From assembly GCA_012932295.1 (NCBI GenBank), contig JAAONU010000016.1, positions 17,327,530 through 17,391,529 on the forward strand: a stretch of DNA of 64,000 bases, read 5' to 3'. A model generated the notes under the pieces. The model did no database searches, was not told the origin of the DNA, and worked only from the letters and a program-made list of their open reading frames with translations. The translations under genes were made by a program, and so were the position numbers. Below, piece by piece: positions 23,650 through 37,450 of the stretch. This DNA is from Cyclina sinensis (lineage: Eukaryota; Mollusca; Bivalvia; Venerida; Veneridae). Within the stretch, counting starts at the first letter, position 1; each line of letters opens with the position of its first letter.

Positions 23650-24352
23650 CAGTTTCATGATTGCTCTTCAGATAGTGAGTGCCTCAGTTTCATGATTGCT
23701 CTTCAGATAGTGAGTGCCTAAGTTTCATGATTGCTCTTCAGATAGTGAGTGCCTCAGTTTCATGATTGCTCTTCAGATAGTAAGTGCCTCAGTTTCATGA
23801 TTGCTCTTCAGATAGTGAGTGCCTCAGTTTCATGATTGCTCTTCAGATAGAAAGTGCCTCAATTTCATGATTGCTCTTCAGATAGTAAGTGCCTCAGTTT
23901 CATGATTGCTCTTCAGATAGTGAGTGCCCAAGTTTCATGATTGCTCTTCAGATAGTGAGTGCCTCAGTTTCATGATTGCTCTTCAGATAGTAAGTGCCTC
24001 AGTTTCATGATTGCTCTTCAGATAGTGAGTGCCTAAGTTTCATGATTGCTCTTCAGATAGTGAGTGCCTCAGTTTCATGATTGCTCTTCAGATAGTGAGT
24101 GCCTCAATTTTTATGATTGCTCTTCAGATAGTAAGTGCCTCAGTTTCATGATTGCTCTTCAGATAGTGAGTGCCTAAGTTTCATGATTGCTCTTCAGATA
24201 GTAAGTGCCTCAGTTTCATGATTGCTCTTCAGATAGTAAGTGCCTCAGTTTCATGACTGCTCTTCAGATAGTAAGTGCCTCAGTTTCATGATTGCTCTTC
24301 AGATAGTGAGTGCCTCAGTTTCGTGATTGCTCTTCAGATAGTAAGTGCCTCA
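23650..24352 (+). repeat. 35-bp minisatellite, about 20 copies
   Basis: The unit is 'cagtttcatgattgctcttc' followed by 'agatagtgagtgcct'. Copies differ mainly at one G/A (gtgag or gtaag) and at C/A near the junction; one copy near 24105 has two extra Ts. There are no spacers between units. The period is not a multiple of three, so it is not a coding repeat. Confidence 0.95.
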
Positions 24353-25197
24353 TTTGTAACCATGCCTGTCTGGAATTTTACACGCGAAAAGAAAGATTCT
24401 TTTTTTGTTTTTGCTACCCAGATTAAGGAATACCCTTGAAGCATTAACATAATGGGAATTGTTTTTTGTCAAGACAAGAAGACATATAGGTCAGATTTGA
24501 CCATCTCTCTTTGGTATCCTGAAACTTTGAAAACAAAACTTTTAGCAAGTAAAAATATCTTAAAGATTTGGGCGCCATCTTTCAATCTTTTTGCCTTCTG
24601 AAACGTTAGAGGAACTCCCGACTCCTGTATCATCAATTATCTACAGGCAGGAAGTTTCAGTATAGCTGGAATTCTGCTGACATTGGAAAACTGATTTATA
24701 AATCAGCTACATATTGAAATGGAATAACAAAATGGAATAACAAAGCCCTTATCAATGGCGATCTCGTATAAACCGGTTGTGTAAACATTTTTGATGTCAC
24801 AAAAGGATTTTCTGCTGTCACTGACTTAAAAATCAATGTAACGACACTGTTGGCGAAATTCATATTCAAAAGACAAAATAAACACCGGTTTAAAATTGAC
24901 AGCGCCTTGTCATCATTGACTTTGAACTGAGTTAAATATCAAGATCTTGTTAAAACAGCCTGTTAATAAACCACTAAATTTTGAAGCTAGTTGGGTTGTA
25001 TTTTATGGTAAAATAACGTTACCAAGGACCAGTTTTCTTTTTTTCTCTCTCTCTAAGGAATATCAAATATGAATGAATTGATAATAACATTGTATCTAGT
25101 CTTTGACGTCTTTTGTCGTAATTTTATAACTTTTCTATGATCTGCAATGTTTATAAAAGTGTGACACTGTACGAAACTTTTCATTTCTTTGTTTTAG
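24353..25197. other. Unannotated 0.85 kb
   Basis: Nothing recognised. It ends in a pyrimidine-rich tract and AG (25196-25197), the acceptor-like site before the small ORF. Confidence 0.4.
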
Positions 25198-25216
25198 CCA
25201 CACACATATATCTAAA

Positions 25217-25372
25217 ATGAGTTATCTAAAGTTAACACTAATTGTCATTCTAATTGTCTTGTATTGCAAATCATACAATATCATTATAGGAATTAAAGTC
25301 AATCTTGACGTTCTTATTGCCAGGAAGGAGCGGCAGGCAGGCAGACAGACAGACAAACAGACATATGACTGA
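25217..25372 (+). CDS. Possible 51-residue secreted or membrane peptide
   Basis: I do not recognise this peptide. It begins MSYLKLTLIVILIVLYCKSY, a charged start followed by a strongly hydrophobic core of about 13 residues, as in a signal peptide or single membrane segment. It continues with a hydrophilic tail rich in R, Q, K, T and D. The tail is encoded by a (CAGA/CAGG)n-like simple repeat at 25332-25360, which weakens the case. In favour: an acceptor-like polypyrimidine-AG lies 19 nt upstream of the ATG, a purine-rich 'ctaaaATG' start context is present, and an AATAAA lies only 36 nt after the stop. No homologue was searched and it may be chance. Confidence 0.3.
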   Translation: MSYLKLTLIVILIVLYCKSYNIIIGIKVNLDVLIARKERQAGRQTDKQTYD

Positions 25373-25408
25373 ACTACAGTTCAGACTTGACTTTGCGACA
25401 CCATTTTG

Positions 25409-25414
25409 AATAAA
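25409..25414 (+). terminator. AATAAA polyadenylation signal after the small ORF
   Basis: A canonical hexamer 36 nt downstream of the TGA, followed by a TG/T-rich stretch ('cagtgtttaatc'). Confidence 0.3.
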
Positions 25415-25651
25415 AGACTGCAGTGTTTAATCTAGGGATTTATTGTTTTTTAATCAAACATTGAAATATTTAAAACAATTATGCGTGTCTCTGTAAACCT
25501 CATTTCGTTGATTTACCCAAAGAAACGATTCTATTTTCGAGTAAGCATGTTCGAATCATTCACAAAAGACAAAAATATGTTTTGTTGTATACTAAACTTG
25601 ACAATTGAACTTTTAGAAACTCTTTCCTGATAACAAAAATAGTAAAGTTGG

Positions 25652-25679
25652 TATTATTATTATTATTATTATTATTATC
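25652..25679 (+). repeat. (ATT)n microsatellite
   Basis: Nine or so uninterrupted ATT triplets. Confidence 0.95.
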
Positions 25680-27109
25680 ATTATTAAGAAGCAGAATAAA
25701 GTCAACTTTGATTCAGACATCGCACAGTCTATCCAAAAGTATATATGAATGTAGTCAGGATAAGACATTTATATAAAAAATTAAAGAACTATTGAAAATT
25801 ACGTACGTACATCTCGAAAAGAAGCGACTGTACTTGGAATGGGAAACGAATTGACAGATACATACGAATAAATCAATGCAGTTTGATCTGATGGTAATTA
25901 CTCTGTACTCAATTATATTTAACTACCGGCTTCCAGATTATATCATTTTTTACCAGTTATTATTTTCAAGACATATATAATCAGAACGTCGTATTGAGAC
26001 AACAGAATTAACAGTTTATCTGATAAGTATATTTGTTTCTTACCCAAGTAATTTACATCTGTACCATGTAAGTACGGAGTGCGTTTTTTAACAGAAATGT
26101 ATAATGGCGTTATTACAAATGTTACTATGTATTCATTGTTAAAAAAATATATATTTTCATGGTTTACTGTTGGAGTAGGTTTGGTCAAAGGTGTAACTCG
26201 AATGGTATTGAATATGTTTTGCCGAGAGGAGACGCTATGTTTAGTGATTTCAGGAAAACGTTTAAATACACCTAGACGACACTTACCAGAACAGAAAACT
26301 AAAAAAAAATTAGAATTGTCTAAAATATTGTCATGACAGAATTGCTGTTTTAACTCGGGGAGGTTTACATTCTTTTCGGCTTATCTTCATCACTTTAAAA
26401 CGAATGACGTCACGATTTAAGTTCGAGAACAATAACAAAAATTAAATATCAAATATTGCAATAACCATTTCTGCGGAAAAAAAACTTAAAGATTTAAATG
26501 AGATCGACAATGCTCTTTGAAATATTCAACTCTTCTTTGATAACTATTGATGTTACCCACGCTTATATGCTCTGTCATCGATATAACAACAATTATTTAT
26601 ACCAACAACACAAATAAAGATTTGATACGTATTAAACCACATTGTGACATGTTCAAATAAATAAAGTATTTATCAACTTCGCACAGAAGTGTTGTCTGTT
26701 ATATGCTAAGACAAAATAACATTTTGAGTCTCATTGTATTGATCAAATTTAAGTTTAATAGAAGTTATTCAAAGTTTCATAAGTGGTCAAAGTGTTAAAG
26801 AAATCTTTAAAAAAGTCAGTTTGTACTGGTGTGTACACTTTGAAATAAAAACATTCGAAAGCTTTCTGTTTAAATATTTATTGTAAATAAAGTCTTACTT
26901 CCATTGCCATGGTACAAATAAAATTTACAATTTCTTGAATATATGTTCATTTATATCCTTTTTAGAAGTGAAAGGAAGTGTTTGTTGATGAAAATTTATA
27001 TGATTTCTGAACATTCACTGAGTTTTCAGCATTTATATTGACCCTCTTAACATTGCCAATATAGAACTTTAAAGGTATATGAAAAAAAGGTATCTGACTC
27101 TCGAAGTCC
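25680..27109. other. Unannotated 1.4 kb
   Basis: Short frames on both strands (81 and 85 codons overlapping at 25943-26336) show no recognisable product. Confidence 0.4.
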
Positions 27110-27530
27110 AAAAGGAATTAAACCACAACTTTATTTACTAGAAAAAAACAGTTTAGCCTCAGCTCATATACAAGCAAAAAAGGATATAGTCTCCTCGTTA
27201 TACATTAACGCATATGATTTTCGCCACAATTTCATATACATACAAAAAATAATAAAGTGGAAACTTAATAATAAAAAGGATTCAGTCACAACTCTATAAT
27301 AAGTACGAAAAATGAATGTAACCACAACTTTATATTCGAGCAAACAGAATTTTGCGACAACTTTATACATTAGCAGAAAGGATTTAGCCACAGCTTTAAA
27401 TATCAGCAAAAAGCATTTAGCCACAGCAAAAGGGATTTAGCCACAGCTTTATATAACAGCAAATAGGATAGCTTAAGCTTTATAAACTAGCAAAAAAGGA
27501 TTTTACCACATCTTGATACACTAGCCTAGC
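27110..27530. repeat. Degenerate short tandem repeat, unit about 40 bp
   Basis: 'tttagccacagctttatat' and 'cagcaaaaaggattta' variants recur irregularly about ten times. An 86-codon minus frame across it is a repeat artefact with internal peptide repetition. Confidence 0.65.
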
Positions 27531-30500
27531 TATATCAGAAAAAGACTTACCCAACTTTCAATATGATCGGAACCTTTTATAGCTCATTGAGAGTTTTCTT
27601 TGAAATTTCATTGACTAAATAGCGAACCCTGCAGATCATTAGCACACTGAACGATTCTGAAAACGCAGAAATCTTTGCTATATGTGTGATAAGAAATAAC
27701 TGAGGATCGGTATTAATATATGGTCTCTACAAATCACATTCATAAGCCTGATTTCACGTATTTTAGTTTTGATAAGCAAAATAGAAAGTATAGTCTTGAC
27801 ATGAATAAGGAATTTATCTCAAGATTTGCCTTATCACTCAATGAATTTATTCATCATAATTCGGTGATTTGAAATCTACGGGTAAACATACTGAAAATAT
27901 AAACATTATATGAAATGTTTACGCTTTATGCATATAGTAAGGGAATCCTTTTTATTAGTACAGCAGGCAAGTAGAAGAATAAAATAAATCAAAACAAATA
28001 AAATTCTGAAAAAATGTATACGTTTACATTCAAAGTAGAAGAAAAATCTAGAGGTAAATATATCTCATGACGTAAACGTCTATATTTTCATATACTGCTA
28101 TGGAACCTGTAACCCGGCAAACTGAAAATAAGTAACTGAACATTTTTCAAAGTACAACGAAATTCAGTATTGAGATTTTTGTGTGTGTATTTTAACAGCC
28201 CATTGCTATTTCAGTCTTACAACTGACCCCTTCAAACTTCGTTACAAAAAAAGTAAAAGCGTTTTATTTTTTTATTGGGAATAGAGACCATTTTAAGTAA
28301 AATAAATTAGTTCTCTTTATTTGCGGGCGCATCCTTGATTATAGAATCAACGGAATTAAACAAACTATAAAAACGTCAATCTTTCCAAATACCGTGGGCG
28401 TCTCTTGAGGGAAGTATTTAAATTTTATAAGGCAAAAAAACGTAGCCTTTTGACACAGGACATCTCTTTCATATACTCAAGGGGAGGTGTTTTTGGTCTC
28501 AAATCGACTTTTGATTTCGTAATCACGCTAGACTCTTTTAATGCATCCACTATCCAAATACGGTCGGAATTTCATTCAATGAATATTTTACTCCTTAAGT
28601 TGCTGGAAAATCAATGAGAGAGGGAATATTTATAGTTACCAAATGCAAATAGCGGTTTGTCTATAAGGTTATTTGTCTACATTTTACCAGACCCTTTTTC
28701 GCTGTTGCCATTAGCTTTGACGATATGCATCGAAAGCGAATACTTCGGTAATTAGAATTTCATGTAATTCGGGTTATAAATCTCAGGGATTTGGTCGAGG
28801 CTTAAGGGGAATACGCGTAGAGGACGGTATTTACATTATATTAGCAGGAAATAAGACAGTTTTTCCAACAGAATACATGACAGAAAACTGTAGAAATTTT
28901 GCATCTTTGTAATTTTCTGGAAAAATCATTTAAGCGGGCATGTCAAGCATGAAAAAATGCTTATGTAATTCTGCTGCATTAAAATCTTTCCTCTCAATTT
29001 CTTGAAAAAATAGTAATATATTTTTCAATAAATTATTTGCTAGGCATATCTTGTCTTAGATTTTAGCATTACTTCCAAAACTTCAAATGATGTGCAGGTT
29101 ATTGAACATATAGGTTAACAGAGCAGAACAGGAAGCCCCGAAGTGGTTCAAAGGCAAATGCCTTTTACCGTGAAACAGGACACAATCAAGTATTTCTGGC
29201 ATTTTCAGACACTTAAAGCGACTTACTTGCTATACAGAGTTTCAAATACTTTTCACACAGTGTTATATTGTCTCTTGGCGGTGGCATTTTTATTAGCAGA
29301 GTTGCAAAATTACGCAACTTTCCCATTAGCTTCTACATTATTTAGACTCAAAATACTAGAAAATTAACACACTCTTTGTTATTTTCAGGTAGGGTCTTTT
29401 ATAATATATACAATATATTTTACAATATATAATATATTCTTTTGTTCAACACGTGCCTGAATTGAATTTACATATACTTTAACATTGCCAATATAGAACT
29501 TCAGTTCTACGGATGGTTTTAATCATAGGTCAAGCAAATTGTCATCCATATAATGATATCAAAAAGATGGAATAATGCCGAACGGGACAAGATGTAAAGT
29601 TGTACACCTTATCTGACAATAAAATGAGAAGCCTGCTAAGCGGTAATGACATATGATATGCATTCTTTTTCAAAAGTTAAGAATTGTTGCAATGGTGATT
29701 TGATTCACAGGTATATGTATTTTTTTCTGAAAATGTAATTGAATAGAATCAGTAGAGCATATGTTTCAGCAAATCCTGTTCTATACGTTTAACAGTCATT
29801 ATGATCCGTGTCTGAAGGACTCTAATCAAAGATTCAAGAATAAATGAAAATTATGTAATTCGCAAGGTACTCTGATCACTTACTCTTTCAAGATTCCTTT
29901 TGACCATTTGATTCCCGCGTGAGCTGAAGTACTCGGTATCATTTCAATAAAATTCAAGAATAAAAGCATAATGTCAGCGTATATGGATGAGTGTCACATC
30001 ACTTGATTATTCTAAAAACATGCATGACTTCACAGCTAGCTTGGAATAACATCGCTTTGACGTTCCCGACAAGTCGCCTGAAGTGAATTGCCTGTCCCAC
30101 TCATATTTTGACTTTAAAATGAGTCGTGGTCATTCAGTCGTAATCAATATATTTATAGAAAGCCGTTGTGCACAAGTTCTCTCGCGGTTTATATGCAAAT
30201 GAGAAATATATGAATGCAAAATGAACAACGATAAAAAAATGGTTGCCGTAAAAGGAGAAGAATGAAAGACAGAAAAGACACGCCGCAATGAGTTAAATGA
30301 CATGGTATGTGAAAGCAGAAAATGTGATGTTTGGCAACTTCAGTCTGCTCTCCCAAGCGGAGAAGAAACGCTTGCCTTATGTTTCAATCACAAATGAAAG
30401 AGTATCTTCTTACTGGACAAAATAGTATTACAAATCTATTTGGCCTCGTCTTGTCCATAAAAACGCAAATATATACGTTTGGTTTTGTCCGAGAATATAT

Positions 30501-33360
30501 GCACTTTCGCATTATAAATCTAAAAAGACGGTCATTGTGCCCCTCTCTCTGCCCCCTTCCCGCTTTGCATGTATTGATAACGTTTTCAACCTGACGACCA
30601 CCCGGCTTTTAATGTATATGCACGAAACTACAAAGAACGAATACAATGATATAGAACGCCAAAAGGAGGGAGCGTAGAATGGTAATAATTTAAATTTTAG
30701 AGCACTCTGATTGGATGACAAAGTAGGACAAATACGAATGCGCAAGACAGCATAATGCGACTACTATTCGTGCTAAAGTATTACCCACTTACGTAAACTA
30801 GTGTATGTTTCAAGTGAGTTTGGTTTTCCAAATAAACGTAGTGCTTTAACAGAAAGGCATCGATAAATATGGTATTTAATTAACATTGTGTCAATGGAAT
30901 CAACACACTGTGACCTTTGCTGTTAAAACCTATGATAATGCTAGGAATCCATTATTATTGTCGTTATATGATCTGGCCCATAGATAAGTTTCTTTGGCAT
31001 TTTACAGACTTATTCTACCATTCATTTGTCTACAAACGGCTCTGTTTAAGTGGATCTCATGAAAACAGCTCTTTTAGCAGTCATTGATTACATCTAATGG
31101 AATGGCTTTGTACTGTTTAAAGACATCATAGCGGGTGATTCTCACAACGTGTATTGATTACAGCGACACCCGATTTAGACGGCTAATGATTCTGCGTTGT
31201 CAATGTGATCAAAATGCAATTAACAAAAGCCAGAAAAACGTTGAATGCAACTCTAAAGTATGATTCAATAGCTGCTCGCCAAAATGATCATCTGACATGT
31301 TAATTGCTTTGCCACATTTTCTTATAATTAAGCGCAAGTTTCTAAACTAAGCAGCGAAAGTGGCTAAGAGCATTCTTTTAACGTTTCGTAATGATTTCAC
31401 CGAAATGTCAAACTTTTTTTGAATTACTATCTAAAAAATAAACACCTTAGTTTTCTCGTTATTATCCAGTTTACTTAAATTGCTAGTCCAAGTATTATCA
31501 AGAAATTTATTTTACAAGTACTTATTCCATTAACCTTGATTGAGATTGATTAAAAATATGCATGATGAGGAGAACCTGTGAAGGTAACTGCTGGCACCGC
31601 TTACAATTTATTGCCTGTCGCTAGGCAATGGATAAATCTTGAGCCTTGACTTCGATTCGAACCTGAAGCTTGTGAACTGATCGAAAACGTCCTTACATTT
31701 CCTACAGGCCCACACCTGTAATAGCCAACACAATAAAATGTTGACTCATTAAAAAAAGTGATACGTGTATCATGTCTTGTAAATTTAAAACAGGAAGGAA
31801 AAAGATTTTTTAATCTGTTCTCCATCAAATTTATCAAATAGTCCATATACGGTTCATGCATAAGTGTTTGTCCGACTTGGAAATATCTTTGATATTTTTA
31901 GCTGGTTCCTTCAAAAGATCTGTAGTTGGAAGGAAACGGAACATTAATAGTCAAAAGCAGACGAAAATTTCATTAAGACATCAAGCTAAAAATATCTGAA
32001 GTATCTGAAGTTTCTGTTTCAGTAATCCGAGACAAAATACAAGAAATCGTCTTAATAAGTTGTTGAGCAGAGCGCTTTGTCATTGAGAGCATTACAGGAA
32101 ATGGATAAAGCCCTGCTCTAACATCTACATTATTGTCAAGTGGCTGTGTCTCTGACAACAGGGCGGCCATCTTGTTCGGTCTGATGAAAAATAAACAAGT
32201 ATTAGGTTGTATCAACACATCACGAAAATGTCAGCCGAAGATAGATTATTTCATTTCTCTTTTTGATGAGTGCCGAAGCAGGTGTTTTAGAAATGGAGAA
32301 AGAAATTTCTGTATGCTTCGATGGTAAAGGTTGGACGTCATTGGAGAAATAAAAATTGCATCCTGCGCGGCCAATGAAATTGTTTATTACTTTAGCCTGG
32401 GGGAGATTGCATTAAAAAGTACAACCTTAAAAATGTGTTGAAATAATTAAGTAAAAACTCACTTTAAGACTAAAAATAGTCATTTAATGGATTCTCAAAT
32501 CACTTTTTTTAATCTGGATATTCCAGACTGACTTCTCCTTTCTTTGTATCTGAAACGATTGTCTTCTTTTGTTTTCTTGCTATAAATACAGAAAAAAAGT
32601 TTTTAATCAGACTTTAAAAGAAATGTGTCGACGTATATATCTGAGGCTAAGAGTATATTTAAAGTGTTCGAAATATTTACGTCCGATAATCTGAAATAGG
32701 GTAAAGCATTGTACATTTAAAACATTAGATGTTTAATGCCTAGTTTACACTTGAGTCTGTATTGTTATACTTAATTAGCACGAACGAATCATAGAAGTAA
32801 ATTAAATCACTGACTGTTACAAACTGTGGGTCTATGAACGCTGTATGCTGTCTCGAAAATTAGAGTCTCAGCCGACGAAGCTATCACGGTAATCTCCACT
32901 GAACAACCAAACAGAATAAAGAACTCTAACATTAAAATGACAAGAGAAGACGAGCTTGTTTCTGTTTATATACCTGAATATTCAGAGCTAGCGTGTTCCA
33001 CTGCAGTTAAACATGCTCTTCCTGTGCAAACAGGCATAAATAGTGGAACAAAAGTGTTAGTGTTGACAGCACTGTATGACTGCTCGTTTATGTGTTGAGA
33101 AAACATGATAAAACTTCCTGTACTTAACCAGACAGGGAAGAGTTTTGTTTGTTCCAAGACCAGTTCTAGTAAACGCCTGTAGAAAGTAAGTATTGTACAC
33201 AAAGGTTAAATTGGTGCATACCTGAAACTGAATAACTGAAAAGGAAAGGCACTTGTTAAAGATAGTCTCATAAACATGTTCCTTCTGATAATAAATGTTA
33301 TCATATATTGGAATAATAGCTATTTTCCGTAAAATCAACAAAAGGATAGTGCACATGTTT
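27531..33360. other. Unannotated 5.8 kb
   Basis: No exon with matching splice sites and no repeat family recognised. Frames up to 118 codons (33057-33413, minus) are low-complexity or unsupported. Confidence 0.4.
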
Positions 33361-33396
33361 GTCTCTTTTTCTTTCTTTCTTTCTTTCTTTCTTTCA
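33361..33396 (+). repeat. (TTTC)n microsatellite
   Basis: About seven tandem TTTC units; on the minus strand these create a spurious Lys/Glu-rich peptide start. Confidence 0.95.
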
Positions 33397-34229
33397 TTCT
33401 TATTTTCTTTCAAAGAAAATCATGAAAACGTGTGATAATGTTTGGTAGGTATTCACAGGCTGCTGACGTCGATGCCACTGCATGTGATATCTCTCCTGGA
33501 TCGTTTTTGGTCTGGTCAAAACACAGTTGAATAACTCAGGACTTGAACTGGGTACATTTCTTTTCTTCCCCCGCAGACACGGGCGGAAGCATCTGAGAAA
33601 AAAACTACAAGACAGAGCAATATATGCTCGAAGTAAAAGGTTGCATTACTTCAGAATATAAACAAAAAATGGTTTACAAAAATATATATATATAATAATA
33701 ATAATAATGAAATAATAACAATGAAAAATAAACACAATAAAATGTTTCACGGTCTTATTTAAAGGTAAACTGACATAACTAGATAATTTATCATTATTTA
33801 TTCACAAGATTCTGCTGAGGTGAACGGCTACTCAGTGACACAATCATTAATGACCCTTCAGGCAAGTAATTCTGCCTTAGCACAATAGATTGTTTCTTGT
33901 CTTATGATGCAGTTTAGATTATCTCTAGAGGTACATAATCTCTTGTTACATTATGAAAAGGTGGTATTTAGAGACTGCTGTCATATATAAATATATATCG
34001 TTAAATTGCTAGTTGTTTAGTCTTGTCTGTTGAAGAATGGTTTATTTCATTAGAACAGTGATGAACCGCGTTAGGTAGTAGCTTAGAAGAAACTTTACGT
34101 CTCATTGCTTTCCTCAAAGCATTAAAATTATGGTTCGTTTATTAGATTAAGTCTAGCTGTAAAATCTAGATGCGTCCTTATCCGGTGGACTTGTGTTAGA
34201 ATTGTTGACATTAAGAATAATGTTACAAA
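33397..34229. other. Unannotated 0.8 kb
   Basis: Contains TA and AAT simple runs at 33681-33710; nothing else recognised. Confidence 0.4.
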
Positions 34230-34600
34230 CATTTACCTTTCAGCTTAAAAGCGATGCCATCATACGCGATACATTACACTATTGTTATTATCAGATCGAT
34301 TATATAAACAGAATCTTAATTGTTCCTTTTGCTTAGGACATTTTATCTTGTAAAGCGCCTTTCAGATATTAGTGCACTAAAACATGATTACAAAACTGTC
34401 TGTCAACACGTCTTGCAGGGGCTGATATTTGTACAAACAGAGAGCAATATAAAATCATTTAGTCATTATTGATTGAAATATCAAATCTTCTCCAGTTGTT
34501 CGCCCTTTGTCAGTAACAAAATCCTGTAGATGAATCGCCGTAAATTTCTCAGTATTAAATTCAATTTGCTACAAATTTTACTGTAATTCTATAAGCCATT
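34230..34600 (+). repeat. Three-copy upstream segment, copy 1
   Basis: Shares with 38285-38655 the run 'acagaatcttaattgttc', 'ttgtaaagcgcctttcagat', 'attagtgcactaaaacatga' and 'actgtctgtcaacacgtctt'. It is very similar to copy 3; copy 2 at 37115 is more diverged. Confidence 0.85.
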
Positions 34601-37114
34601 CCAAAATTTTGACTTCCGTGCTTTGGAAGATTTTCTATCGGATTTTAGCTTTGATTTACATTTCTGTTTGGAAATATTTGCAGAATATACAACATTCTAT
34701 GGAGTTCAGTGTACTTCGCTTTTTGTTCTCGAATGATTATGTTCAGAACAGAAACACTTCAACACGTACAATTAATGACTCTCAAAAGATAGGCACGTGT
34801 TTGAGAAGAATACTTCGAGTAAATTAACAGTAAAAAAATAAACAAACCAAAACAAAACATGTCATTAATATATCAATTTCTTACTTTTTAGGAACATATT
34901 TCACAGTAACTTGTTTTCAAGCCGAGACTGACAAAGTAACGAATGTCTTTCTTCACGATGTCTATTTATATATACATCTGTTTATTCAGCGCTGACATGT
35001 TCCTTTGCAAATAAAGCATTGTATTCATACTCATTCATTGTCAAACAAAGAGCGTACCAACAGACGACAGAAATATTTTTAAAACAGTGATGTCATAGCT
35101 GGATTTATGTTTCATTTCCGCATAAAAAATAGTGTTGTAAAAAGTCCTTTGGTTTACAAAAACATTCATATGACGTCCAACGTTTATCAAAGGTATTTTT
35201 GACGTTATTTTGACGTTATTTCAAGTATGTCCATAAGGTCACTATGGTCAAATCGCGCAACAATATAATTAATGGAATGCTTATGTCTACGAAACATTTA
35301 ATGTAGCACTTTTGTTTTTTTTTCCCTGATCGAAACAAAATTGATTCAACTTGGATCAACGCTGACTGATCTAAGTGTTCTATACGTTTTATTAAACATG
35401 GCGTCGTATGAACGAAATATATAATTCATCGATATCAACATAAAAAAATGAAAATAAAATATCATTTTTTATATCAGTGTATAGTGTAGTGTTGAAAGAG
35501 TCATTACTAAATGGAGAGAAAATCATGATTTAATATCGAGGTCATCTAGTTATTGACAGAAACATTAATCTCTCTGGGTAAGTCGAGTAAACTGGCTTCA
35601 GACATTTAGTGTTCACTTTTTAAAATGGTTTAACCGACAGGATCTGTAAATTTAAAACCAAACCACTTGTAGTTCAGCCCTTATGACAATGCTTCTGAGT
35701 GCATGAAGACACAACTGTTCGTGTTCATACTAAAGAATCTGTTTGTTCCATTCTGTTCACTGTTACTCTACAACAGAGAAATATACTGTCTAATGTACAA
35801 ATATGTTCCGATAGTTCTGCAGTGGAAAATGTTTTCGAAGAAAGTTGACAAAAGCAATAACTTCAATATCTTACAGGTAATTAACAAAATATTTCCCTTC
35901 GATTGTAACAAACTTTATCATGAATTATTATAATTTTAGATTTTAAATTTTAGCAGAAGATTAAATACATGCATTCAAGACATATAAAAGGAAGTAGTAA
36001 AGATACATTAACATCAGCGATCTAACTCCTTAACTAATTTCATATAAGCCTGTCAAAGGTTTTCGTGTTGTTTGAAAATTGGCATACCCATGCAATAATA
36101 TGTGTAAGCAACGTGTCTTTAGATAACTGAACTTAATAAAGCAGGATAAAGCACAACACTTTATTATTACAGTATGTTATATGTTGCATTTACGAGTATA
36201 CAAATCAATATAAAGATATGGATATGTACAGAACAGTACTTTTTCATATCTTTTAAACACCTTTTTTCAGTATCATTAGTTGTTTTGAAAACAGTAGACA
36301 CTAATGGCCACTGTAAAAATGAAATACTGAACGGTCTTTGTTTTGTTTTTACATTTATTATCATTGTTTGAATTGTATAGCCATGACACGAATCATTGAA
36401 ACAATAAAACCTTTAACACGAAGATAAAACATTAATGTTAGCAACTACAGTAAGTACCATTAGGCATGGGTAAACTGGATTTATTCTTCTTTATGGCATT
36501 TAATACAAAAGCGGTATTAAAACTGAACGTCTACTGTGAATAAAAGGCATACATTTGTACACAGAACTTGTTATATATTGTAGAATTACATGAGTTACAC
36601 GTTCTTGCATAATATACACGTATATTTAAAGATGCAGTATTTTAGGAACATACAAAAATAATTGCAAAATTTATAGTTGGAATACTGCCAAAAGAAATTT
36701 CCGTGTTTTCCTTTGCTAGTTTGACTTCTATTTAGTCTCAAGAGAGAGTGTGAGGTTTGTTAAACTTGTATGTTTCCCTTAACTGGTTCTCACATGCATT
36801 TACTAATAATTAAGTTGTAATATTGCATCCCTATTTTATAAATTGAAATGATTTGAATACCGATATAAATACCGAATATATATCTCTGTTTTCTTTTAAG
36901 AAAAAGTATTTTTACAATTATAGATAAATCCTGAAGCTGATCTTGGTAGCTTGAGAATATTTTTACTCTGTATTTTTGCTGTATTTTTACTCATGGCAAT
37001 TATATCTTCGATTTATGTATAACTAACTGAACTCATTTTATATAAAGTGGTCTTATATAACTACACAGAACTTTTTTTGTCACCGTTATTCTGGTTCTCA
37101 CATTTATGATCTAA
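34601..37114. other. Unannotated 2.5 kb between segment copies
   Basis: Includes a 76-codon frame at 35703-35933 that begins MKTQLFVFILKNLFVPF and contains a donor-like 'cttacag' gtaatt at 35878. It is unsupported otherwise. Confidence 0.35.
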
Positions 37115-37450
37115 CAAAACATTTCGCTATGCAATGCTTCTTTCGTCATCAAGCCATTGTATAAATTATTATATTGTTCTTATTTCTTAGTTTTCAAGCG
37201 TCATTCAGATATGTTTTAACTAAAACACGACTACAACACTATTCATATATTGTATATAGACTGATAGTTGTACAAATAGAATGCAATATGAAATCATTTA
37301 GTCACTATTGATTTCAGCAACATTATTCGTCCATTTACGTCAGTTAGTGATGGAATTTTATAAAGGAATTGCTGTTAATTTAAAATGGTGTCTGTTCCAA
37401 ATATAACTTGCTATTGAAATAACGACGATTCTATATTCCAGCCGTAGTGC
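37115..37450 (+). repeat. Three-copy upstream segment, copy 2 (diverged)
   Basis: Keeps the order 'gtcatcaagccattgtataa', 'cattcagatatg', 'ctaaaacacgactacaacac', 'tgtacaaatagaatgcaata' and 'catttagtcactattgattt' relative to copies 1 and 3. Confidence 0.6.

Noticed and set aside
23650..24352. CRISPR-like array (35-bp direct repeats)
   Set aside because: Units are head-to-tail with no spacers, in animal nuclear DNA; it is a minisatellite.
33057..33413. 118-codon minus-strand frame
   Set aside because: Starts in the (TTTC)n microsatellite giving Lys/Glu repeats; no supporting splice sites or known motif.
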